Assembly (NCBI GenBank): GCA_003174035.1
Contig: PRDV01000043.1
Coordinates: forward strand, 1 to 6,760
Length of the DNA stretch: 6,760 nt
Source: Candidatus Babelota bacterium
GTDB lineage: Bacteria > Babelota > Babeliae > Babelales > Babelaceae
Reading direction: 5' to 3'
Part shown: positions 1 through 5,417 of the stretch, in pieces
Layout: every line of letters starts with the position of its first letter
Numbering within the stretch: position 1 is the stretch's first letter
Translations under genes and position numbers: made by a program
The notes under the pieces: model-generated
Seen by the model: the letters and a program-made list of their open reading frames with translations, nothing else
Database searches by the model: none
What the model was told of the DNA's origin: nothing

Positions 1-75
1 GCCTATCGGATGCCAATTATTGCAATTCATTTTTTTTGTTAAAAAACTTGACATTGAAGACAATCGCTTGGTTCT

Positions 76-966
76 TTGAATGCCTTTGCAGACTATTCTA
101 AAAAGAAAGGGCAGGATGCGCGAGGATTTTATAAAGCAGTGCGTTCGCTTACCGGCCCTTACATCTTAAGACGGTTAAAAACCGATACAACGATCATTGC
201 AGACCTGCCTGCTAAAACAGAAATGCAGGCTTATTGTACCCTTACTAAAAAGCAGATAGCGCTCTATCAAGCTGCGGTAGAAGAGCTCAAAACAAAGCTC
301 GTTACCATGAGCGGTAAAGAGCGGCGAGGTTTGATCTTTAATTATATTATGCGCTTTAAGCAGATTTGCAATCATCCCTCCCAATGGCTGGGCTATGGGG
401 AATATATGCCCTCGGAGAGCGGCAAATTTCTACGCTTACAAGAAATTGTAAGTACGATTGTTGAAAAACAGGAGAAGGTGCTGATCTTTACGCAATTTCA
501 AGAAATTATTCCAGCGCTTGAGGAATATGTTGGTAAACTGTTTCAGCGAGAAGGATTGCATTTGCATGGTGGAACTCCCATAAAGGAACGAGCGAAGCTC
601 GTGAAAGCATTTAATGAGGAATCGGGGCCGCCCTTTTTTATACTTTCGCTCAAAGCGGGTGGCGTGGGACTCAATCTTACCGCAGCACGCCATGTGATAC
701 ATTTTGATCGCTGGTGGAATCCTGCCGTTGAAAATCAAGCTACCGATCGTGCGTATAGGATTGGGCAAAAGAAGAATGTTATGGTATATACCTTCATGTG
801 CCAAGGTACGATAGAAGAGAAAATTGCAGAAGTTATTAGCTCAAAAAAGGAACTATCCGATGAAATAGTTGGATCGCTTAATGAATCAAAACTGACTGAG
901 CTTACTGATGAGCAATTATTAAAAGTAGTATCGCTTGATATTCATCGAGCAGTTGGTGATGTATAA
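76..966 (+). CDS. C-terminal helicase lobe of a SWI2/SNF2-family DNA translocase, 5'-truncated (possible pseudogene)
   Basis: The 296 residues match the end of the SNF2_N domain and a complete Helicase_C lobe of bacterial SNF2 ATPases. Visible motifs are GPYILRRLKTD (about residues 27-37), KQICNHP (95-101), motif IV KVLIFTQF (134-141), motif V around SLKAGGVGLNLT (191-202) with FDRWWNPAVENQA after it, and motif VI ATDRAYRIGQ (222-231). The Walker A and DEAH motifs of the first lobe are absent, so the fragment could not hydrolyse ATP alone. Family members normally carry several hundred more residues before this point. SNF2-like sequence reaches back to about base 64 (S-L-G-S-L), but this frame has stops at 40-42, 49-51 and 55-57. 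The TTG at 76 lacks a convincing Shine-Dalgarno site, so the start is nominal. It is either a decayed gene or the 3' part of one split by frameshift or deletion. Family assignment is firm; function as a separate protein is doubtful. Confidence 0.8.
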   Translation: MNAFADYSKKKGQDARGFYKAVRSLTGPYILRRLKTDTTIIADLPAKTEMQAYCTLTKKQIALYQAAVEELKTKLVTMSGKERRGLIFNYIMRFKQICNHPSQWLGYGEYMPSESGKFLRLQEIVSTIVEKQEKVLIFTQFQEIIPALEEYVGKLFQREGLHLHGGTPIKERAKLVKAFNEESGPPFFILSLKAGGVGLNLTAARHVIHFDRWWNPAVENQATDRAYRIGQKKNVMVYTFMCQGTIEEKIAEVISSKKELSDEIVGSLNESKLTELTDEQLLKVVSLDIHRAVGDV

Positions 967-975
967 AGAGCTCTT

Positions 976-1818
976 ATGGGTTATGGTTATTCACGGTATC
1001 CGCGCTATGTGCCTGTTGCAGAGCGCAGAACTAAGATTGAAAAAAAGATTAAGAATCTTAAAAAGAAGGGTGACGAGTTACACCCGGTTACCATTACGAC
1101 ACGTTCTATAACCCAGACATTTTGGGGAAAGTCGTGGTGTAAAAATTTAGAAGGGTATAGTGATTTTGACTCACGGCTTCCACGGGGTCGCTCCTATGTG
1201 CGCAATGGGGCGGTTATTGATCTTAAGGTATATGATCATGGTGAAATAAAGGCGCTTGTGCAGGGTTCGCGCTTATATAAGGTGAGCATTTCTATCAAGC
1301 CCTGTGATGACGGAAAATGGCAAAAACTTGTTGCCGCCTGTGGGCAAAAAATAGATTCGCTAATCGAGCTCTTGCAAGGAGTTTTCTCGAAGGCTGTCAT
1401 GGAGATAATCACTGATAAAGAAAGCGGTCTCTTTCCAAAGCCTGCCGAAATAACGTTTCTCTGCTCCTGTCCAGATTGGGCATCGATGTGCAAGCATGTG
1501 GCTGCGGCCTTATATGGATTTGGGGAACGCTTAGATGAAACGCCCCAGGAATTATTTAAAGTTCGCCAAGTTAATCATCTTGAACTTATGAGTTCTGCTA
1601 CAGCATTGACTGCGGTTGCCAAAACTGAAGACTTTAAAACTGATGAACTATCCGCTCTTTTTGATATCGAGATTGAGCAAGAAGAGAAAACGGATAAGAA
1701 AAAGTCAGTGAAAGCTGTTAAAAAGCCAGCAAAGAAGACAAAAGAGAGTGTAAAGGCTGCAAAAAAGCCTGAGGCTAAAAAGACTGGTAAACCGGTGAAA
1801 AAGGATGCTAAAAAATGA
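976..1818 (+). CDS. SWIM zinc-finger protein with lysine-rich C-terminal tail
   Basis: This 280-residue protein belongs to the bacterial SWIM zinc-finger family commonly encoded beside an SNF2 helicase, as here. The N-terminal half has family-typical stretches: VAERRTKIEKKIKNLKKKG (14-32), TFWGKSWCKNLE (48-59), RLPRGRSYVRNG (67-78), and GLFPKPAEITF (151-161). The zinc site is C163-x-C165-x6-C172-x-H174 inside FLCSCPDWASMCKHVAAALYG, with all four ligands present. SWIM domains bind DNA or protein, so a role as accessory subunit of the SNF2 translocase in DNA metabolism is likely but inferred. Residues 237-280 form a Lys/Ala/Pro/Thr tail with imperfect repeats (KKSVKAVKKPAKKT, KESVKAAKKPEAKKT, GKPVKKDAKK), resembling histone-H1-like tails and probably nucleic-acid binding. 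The ATG at 976 follows the upstream stop by 9 bases, with AAAGAG at 965-970 as Shine-Dalgarno, so the two genes probably form one transcript. With the helicase partner truncated, this may be an orphan subunit. Confidence 0.88.
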   Translation: MGYGYSRYPRYVPVAERRTKIEKKIKNLKKKGDELHPVTITTRSITQTFWGKSWCKNLEGYSDFDSRLPRGRSYVRNGAVIDLKVYDHGEIKALVQGSRLYKVSISIKPCDDGKWQKLVAACGQKIDSLIELLQGVFSKAVMEIITDKESGLFPKPAEITFLCSCPDWASMCKHVAAALYGFGERLDETPQELFKVRQVNHLELMSSATALTAVAKTEDFKTDELSALFDIEIEQEEKTDKKKSVKAVKKPAKKTKESVKAAKKPEAKKTGKPVKKDAKK

Positions 1819-1855
1819 TAAGCCTATGAAGAAAACGATCAAAAAAAAGACGTAA
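1816..1855 (+). other. Out-of-frame continuation of the SWIM protein's lysine-rich tail
   Basis: The SWIM gene stops at TGA 1816-1818 directly after a run of six A (1810-1815). Skipping one base in that run gives an open frame reading K-N-D-K-P-M-K-K-T-I-K-K-K-T and ending at TAA 1853-1855, the same composition as the encoded tail. The 1826 ATG in this frame could encode only MKKTIKKKT. The simplest reading is that the ancestral tail was 12 residues or so longer and a single-base indel in the A-run shortened it. Programmed or phase-variable shifting is possible but has no independent support. Confidence 0.4.
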
Positions 1856-1925
1856 TTCAGTCAGCTTCTTTTTTCTATGATACTTATTTTTCTTAAGCCA
1901 TTGTGTTTAGGGTGTCTGCTATTGT

Positions 1926-2015
1926 ATGCTTGCCCTAGGAGATTTATTGAAAAAGCCCCCTGCCGTAAGACGGTTTAGGAAACCTGTTAGCATAAAAAAA
2001 GGAAAGTATACATGA
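1926..2015 (+). CDS. Candidate small basic peptide overlapping the start of the next gene
   Basis: An ATG at 1926 opens a 29-codon frame (begins MLALGDLLKKPP, then a basic stretch VRRFRKPVSIKKGKYT) ending in TGA 2013-2015. A TTG at 1947 in the same frame has the better Shine-Dalgarno (AGGAG, 1937-1941, 5-base spacing) and would give 22 residues. The stop overlaps the ATG of the exported-protein gene at 2012 in an ATGA arrangement, which is typical of translational coupling. The peptide would have an amphipathic start and a strongly basic tail and no recognisable family. It may be a leader peptide, or simply a chance open stretch. Confidence that it is translated is low. Confidence 0.25.
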   Translation: MLALGDLLKKPPAVRRFRKPVSIKKGKYT

Positions 2016-2599
2016 AGATTTCGACATTTTATTTGGCATTGCTTTTTCTGGGACACGAATTATTAGCGGCAAATACGAGCGGGCTAGTCGTAACTATAAT
2101 TCCATCATCTGCAGTATTTTGTCCTGGTTCTCCCATAACTCTTTGCGCGCAAGTATCTGGCGGTGATATGAGTAATTTGAATTACTTGTGGTCTGGGCCA
2201 ACAAATTTTGGTGCAACAAATACCCCATGTATTACCGTTTCAAGTGTATCTTCTTCTGATACTTACACAGTGATAGTAGCCAATAATAGCACGCCAAGTT
2301 CTACGAACGGATCTTCAGCAAGTGTCACCATAACGGCAGCTGCCCAACCGACACTTGTAGAGGTTACGCTGCACCCGCATAAAGTTTCCCTGGGTCAACG
2401 ACTAACGTTGACGGCAATTGCTGATGGAAATCCTGCTCCAACTTTTAGTTGGAATGATCAAACGGGACCTCTTGGTGAAGGATCTAGTTTAACCCTTCCT
2501 TACGTGCCAGCGAACGAAAGCATTACAGTAACAGCTCACAACTGTGCTGGTTTACTCTCTGCGACATTGCCACTTGATGTGACACCATTGCCAGATTGA
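2012..2599 (+). CDS. Exported two-domain Ig-like protein, short paralogue of the downstream Cys-rich proteins
   Basis: A 195-residue protein with a signal peptide (short Lys2 n-region, hydrophobic 6-13, likely cleavage after A19 or A20, ELLAA|NTS). Two Ig-like beta-sandwich modules follow. Module 1 (about 24-108) opens with FCPGSPITLCAQVSGG (36-51) and has SDTYTVIVAN near its end; it is closely similar to the fourth module of the 693-aa protein downstream (VCPGSPVTLCA). Module 2 (about 114-191) has lost the opening cysteine (VSLGQRLTLTA) but keeps the Ig-like NPAPTFSWND and ITVTAHNCAG. It has only four cysteines and no DUF11 C-terminal domain, so it looks like a reduced or non-crosslinking family member, or a 3'-shortened one; the frame itself is intact. 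The start at 2012 has AGGA 8 bases upstream. No clear terminator follows. A cell-surface or periplasmic location is inferred; the function is unknown. Confidence 0.8.
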   Translation: MKISTFYLALLFLGHELLAANTSGLVVTIIPSSAVFCPGSPITLCAQVSGGDMSNLNYLWSGPTNFGATNTPCITVSSVSSSDTYTVIVANNSTPSSTNGSSASVTITAAAQPTLVEVTLHPHKVSLGQRLTLTAIADGNPAPTFSWNDQTGPLGEGSSLTLPYVPANESITVTAHNCAGLLSATLPLDVTPLPD

Positions 2600-2912
2600 T
2601 TATTTAAAAAAGGCTTGTACAAACTTTGGGTATATGGATATAGCAGGATGAAGTGAGGGCCATTTGCTTATTTTTGATAGGACTCCATGCAAATCCTGGG
2701 ATGAGAAGATTTCAAATGAGCTTGTGACCTATCAATCGAAGAAAATTCACGTTTGGACGATGTAATAGCTTTTTAAAAAAATCTAGGCAATTGGGCGGAC
2801 TTTTCTAAAGAGTTAATAAAGATGACATTTCTATCGAGTGCCTACACAAAAAAGTAAATTACTTGTTTGCATCTTTAAAATTTATGTAGAATTGTTGTAG
2901 ATCTTATTTGTA

Positions 2913-2921
2913 GAGGAGGGG
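2913..2921 (+). promoter_or_regulatory. Orphan Shine-Dalgarno-like site GAGGAGGGG
   Basis: This strong match to the anti-Shine-Dalgarno complement lies about 73 bases before the ATG at 2994 and has no ATG, GTG or TTG at a usable distance. What follows (TTCATCCGATTTT) aligns with the start region of the 388-aa gene (CTCATGATTTTT after GAGGGGGG at 5403-5410). It may therefore be the relic of an ancestral start whose ATG became ATC, with the present start relocated downstream. A ribosome standby site is the alternative. Confidence 0.4.
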
Positions 2922-2952
2922 TTCATCCGATTTTAAATTATTTTTTTAAGTG

Positions 2953-2979
2953 AATTTTTTTAATTTTTTTAATTTTTTT
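2953..2979 (+). repeat. Three perfect tandem copies of a 9-bp A/T repeat before the ribosome-binding site
   Basis: AATTTTTTT is repeated three times without mismatch (2953-2961, 2962-2970, 2971-2979), after an imperfect relative at about 2937-2949. It abuts the Shine-Dalgarno AAGGGAGG (2980-2987) of the 693-aa protein gene. Such simple repeats are prone to slipped-strand copy-number change; here that would change the leader length and unstructured A/U content beside the ribosome-binding site, not the reading frame. Confidence 0.85.
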
Positions 2980-2993
2980 AAGGGAGGTTTAAG

Positions 2994-5075
2994 ATGAAGT
3001 ACGTTTTATTTTTATTTAGTTTGATTTTGATTTTAAGAGGAGAAATCGCCTTTGGGATGCAGGGATGCCCAGGAATATGTGGGAACTTTGATTCACAGCT
3101 ATGCGGTATTAACACTGTTCAGGCATCTATATGTAAGGACCCATGTACAGGTGCGAATAATATAAATCATTGCCTTAATTCTGTATGTTTAGATACAACG
3201 GTGACTCTTCACGCAGCTTTTATCGAATTTGCACCAGCACAAATCTCTTGGAAAGATAATGGTGTGCTGATTCCTGCCTGCAACAATTCTCTTTCCTGCC
3301 CGATTCTTTTTAATAGTGCTGGCCAACATATAATTAGCGTTACAGGTACAAGTACAAATTGTACAGTTACTGCTTGTACAACGTATAATGTTGATTCTCC
3401 GGTTGTTTCTATTACTCCAACAAATCCAGTTGCTTGCCAAGGCGGTAGTGCAATACTCTGCGCTCAAGTAACCGGTGGTGTTCCTCCATTTACGTATGCT
3501 TGGACTCAAAACATCCTCACTCCTTTTGGAAATTCTCAATGTATATGTGCTCCGGAAGGATTCGTGTATCAGGTTACCGTAACAGATAGCAATAATTGTG
3601 TGAGTAATACAGCTTCGGTAGTTCTTGGTTTCCCGACTTCACCACTTGCGGCAACTGTTTGTCCTTCCACTGCAGCGATTTGTACTGCTTCCGGGCAGAT
3701 GACGTCAACGACCTTAACTGCCTCTGCAACAGGTGGGGTTCCCCCTTATTCGTTTCAATGGAATGATCCTAGCATGACTACGACGCCATCGCTTACGGTG
3801 TCGGTCCCCGGTACATATACAGTTACCGTTACTGATATGTGTGGAACCACTACAACAGCTCAAGCAGTGGTAACAGGTTCCGCTGGTATAACTGCAAGTA
3901 TCAAGCCAGCAGGCCCTTTAACAGTATGTCCAGGTTCACCAGTGACCTTATGTGCTACAGCTATGGGTGATGATTTGAATGGCTTGGATTTTAGTTGGAC
4001 TGGAGGCGCTATCGGAGGAACACCTCTTACAACCCCCTGCATTATGGAGAGTGCACCGATCACTGCAGGGGCATCAAATATCTACACCGTGGTTGTAACC
4101 AATGATGCGGGTTGTCATAGTTCAGCTCAAGTAATGGTCACTGCTTCCAATGCACCAACATTTTCTAATTCACTTATGTCTCAGACAGTCTGCCAGGGTT
4201 CTGCAGTAACCTTCTCTGCCCTTGTTTCTGGTGGCGTAGCTCCTTACACCTATAACTTACACCAGGATACTACATCATCTTCAACCTGTGCTGATGTCTC
4301 ATGTGACCCAACTCAATGTGGCGCAAATAGACTTGTTGCAACAGGAGCGTCACTTAATGGAACTATATCGTTTACTATATCGCATGCTGCACTTTCCGAT
4401 ACAGGAACCTATACGTTATCGGTGACAGATAGCTGCGGTGCTTCGGCGGGTACCTCCATGGCTACGCTCACGGTTACAGCACCGGATTCTACGATCCAAG
4501 TTGAAGTTTGTTCGGGCAATCCAATAATATTGGACGCGCCGGTTGCTCAAAACACCTATACGTGGAAAGATGGTAATGGAACGATTACTGTTGCTCCATC
4601 GCTAACTATCAATCCATCAGATATTCATAATCCTTACACTTTGACGGCACTAGATCCGGCTGGTTGTTGCTCTTTGAGTAAAGTGGATTTACTTGTAAAA
4701 GATTGTCCAAATGTATGTGTGAATAAATGTGGACCAGCTACGATATCTGCCAATGAAACATTTAAGTATGTAATTAGAATAGTGAATTGTGGAAGAGCTG
4801 AAGCAACTGGGCTTACTGTTGTTGATAATTTTCCACCATGTCTTACCATTGATCCAACTACTGGTGTAAATGCGCCTGATTGGAGTTGTACTGTCGACAA
4901 CACAAGCCATATGGTAACGTGTATGCAAAATAATCCTATTGCTCCTTGCGGAATGTCAAAGATTAAGCTCACCGCGGTAGCTAATGGATGTACAGATACC
5001 ATAACGAATACGGTTAAAGTGACCGGTGATGCGATTGAAACAGCAACAGCTTCATGGCCGATCACAGTACAATAA
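2994..5075 (+). CDS. Large exported Cys-rich multi-domain protein: Ig-like/SprB-like repeats plus C-terminal DUF11 (OmcB-like) domain
   Basis: A 693-residue protein with about 40 cysteines. The signal peptide is 1-21 (hydrophobic VLFLFSLILIL, likely cleavage AFG|M). Modules in order: Cys-rich N-terminal module (about 22-133); Ig-like (136-211, VACQGGSAILCA, GGVPPFTYAW, YQVTVTDSNNC); Ig-like (216-296, GGVPPYSFQW, YTVTVTDMCG); Ig-like (298-385, VCPGSPVTLCA); Ig-like with an insert (388-495, VCQGSAVTFSA, YTLSVTDSCG); Ig-like (500-570, VCSGNPIILDA, ending in GCC); and a DUF11/OmcB-like domain (572-693, CVNKCGPATI, FKYVIRIVNCG, PPCLTIDP). GGxPPYxxxW plus TYTVTVTD resembles SprB-type repeats. The opening and closing cysteines of each module could form a disulfide, and extra cysteines could cross-link chains as in chlamydial OmcB; this is inference. 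No transmembrane anchor, lipobox or sorting tail is seen. The start at 2994 has GGAGG (2983-2987) with a 6-base gap. A structural or adhesive envelope protein is the best guess. Confidence 0.85.
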   Translation: MKYVLFLFSLILILRGEIAFGMQGCPGICGNFDSQLCGINTVQASICKDPCTGANNINHCLNSVCLDTTVTLHAAFIEFAPAQISWKDNGVLIPACNNSLSCPILFNSAGQHIISVTGTSTNCTVTACTTYNVDSPVVSITPTNPVACQGGSAILCAQVTGGVPPFTYAWTQNILTPFGNSQCICAPEGFVYQVTVTDSNNCVSNTASVVLGFPTSPLAATVCPSTAAICTASGQMTSTTLTASATGGVPPYSFQWNDPSMTTTPSLTVSVPGTYTVTVTDMCGTTTTAQAVVTGSAGITASIKPAGPLTVCPGSPVTLCATAMGDDLNGLDFSWTGGAIGGTPLTTPCIMESAPITAGASNIYTVVVTNDAGCHSSAQVMVTASNAPTFSNSLMSQTVCQGSAVTFSALVSGGVAPYTYNLHQDTTSSSTCADVSCDPTQCGANRLVATGASLNGTISFTISHAALSDTGTYTLSVTDSCGASAGTSMATLTVTAPDSTIQVEVCSGNPIILDAPVAQNTYTWKDGNGTITVAPSLTINPSDIHNPYTLTALDPAGCCSLSKVDLLVKDCPNVCVNKCGPATISANETFKYVIRIVNCGRAEATGLTVVDNFPPCLTIDPTTGVNAPDWSCTVDNTSHMVTCMQNNPIAPCGMSKIKLTAVANGCTDTITNTVKVTGDAIETATASWPITVQ

Positions 5076-5093
5076 CCCCAATACAAGTTTATG

Positions 5094-5113
5094 AGGCCCC
5101 GCAAGGGGCCTTT
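5094..5113 (+). terminator. Rho-independent terminator after the 693-aa protein gene
   Basis: AGGCCCC (5094-5100) and GGGGCCT (5105-5111) form a 7-bp stem closed by a GCAA tetraloop, followed by a short T-rich tail (TTTGTGCTTTCTT). It sits 18 bases after the stop. The 16-base core is identical to the terminator behind the 388-aa gene. Confidence 0.85.
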
Positions 5114-5136
5114 GTGCTTTCTTATTTTTATCTTGC

Positions 5137-5164
5137 TTAAGATAGTTTCCCTGTTCTTTATGCT
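5137..5164 (+). promoter_or_regulatory. Diverged copy of the tRNA-Tyr promoter (TTAAGA-16-TATGCT)
   Basis: TTAAGA (5137-5142), a 16-base spacer and TATGCT (5159-5164) sit at the same spacing as the tRNA-Tyr promoter near 6646-6673. Bases 5130-5165 and 6639-6674 align without gaps at 29 of 36 positions. No tRNA follows here. It may be a weakened relic or may now serve the 388-aa gene, whose ATG lies about 250 bases downstream. The copy relation is seen directly; promoter activity is not established. Confidence 0.45.
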
Positions 5165-5417
5165 ACGGTTGCAGCACCAGGTCAACGCTCTTCGTGGTTC
5201 CTTGATTCTTTTCCCTATCGATAAAAAATAGCTTATTGAGGAAGATGATTGCTTTTGCTCATCAAATTATTTTAATCTAAGACCTGATAGCTTAAAACAA
5301 TTAAGCGAATTGGGAGGGATGTTATTTTAGAATAGTCGCAAACAATAGTCATTCATTAAGAATTTAATTGCACATGCCTACGTAAAAATTTTATCATTTT
5401 TTGAGGGGGGATATCTC

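Larger units (their letters stand above)
2600..2993. other. 394-base intergenic region with no gene; leader of the 693-aa protein gene
   Basis: No open frame here exceeds about a dozen codons with a plausible start, and no RNA gene is recognised. The 5' part (2600-2760) shows nothing convincing, and there is no clear terminator behind the preceding gene. The part from 2765 holds blocks shared in order with the region before the 388-aa gene: ATAGCT (2765), AATTGGG (2789) and TGCCTAC (2839). A weak promoter candidate is TTGTTT (2863-2868), 18 bases, TAGAAT (2887-2892). The 3' end holds an orphan Shine-Dalgarno-like site and an A/T tandem repeat, listed separately. Confidence 0.6.
5076..5417. 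other. 342-base intergenic region: terminator, tRNA-promoter-like relic, leader of the 388-aa gene
   Basis: No gene is visible. After the terminator comes a relic of the sequence that precedes tRNA-Tyr at the right end of the window (listed separately). From about 5287 on, blocks shared with the leader of the 693-aa gene appear in the same order: ATAGCT (5287), AATTGGG (5308) and TGCCTAC (5375). A TAGAAT at 5328-5333 lacks a -35 box at good spacing, so no promoter is called. The region ends in the strong Shine-Dalgarno GAGGGGGG (5403-5410). Confidence 0.6.

Noticed and set aside
22..60. T-run and A-run (TTTTTTTGTTAAAAAAC) as a terminator
   Set aside because: The stem would be only A-T pairs with no G/C core and no T tail after it.
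48..76. TTGACA at 48-53 as a promoter for the helicase fragment
   Set aside because: Perfect -35 hexamer, but no TATAAT-like hexamer lies 16-18 bases downstream (GTTCTT at 71-76), and it would start transcription inside the fragment.
436..804. Antisense open frame opposite the helicase lobe
   Set aside because: The plus strand carries clear helicase motifs IV-VI over the same bases; no Shine-Dalgarno or recognisable domain on the minus strand.
1950..1998. Possible riboswitch (c-di-GMP-I-like look of AAAGCC followed by small hairpins)
   Set aside because: Only short hairpins (CCGT-AAG-ACGG, AGG-AAA-CCT) are present; the two-stem GEMM architecture and its conserved upstream stem are missing.
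2600..2760. Short frames such as an 8-codon ATG at about 2700 and a weak TTGTAC/TATAGC promoter at 2615-2644
   Set aside because: Too short or too far from consensus, with no supporting ribosome-binding site or downstream gene at a sensible distance.
4634..5185. 183-codon antisense open frame over the DUF11 region, and the similar antisense frame at 6047-6328
   Set aside because: They lie opposite well-supported exported-protein genes, show no family features, and the first runs through the terminator; they are by-products of the repetitive Thr/Val/Cys codons.
5165..5220. tRNA relic after the duplicated promoter (GGTTCCTTGATTC slightly like a T arm)
   Set aside because: No anticodon arm, D arm or acceptor pairing can be built; the resemblance is too weak to call.
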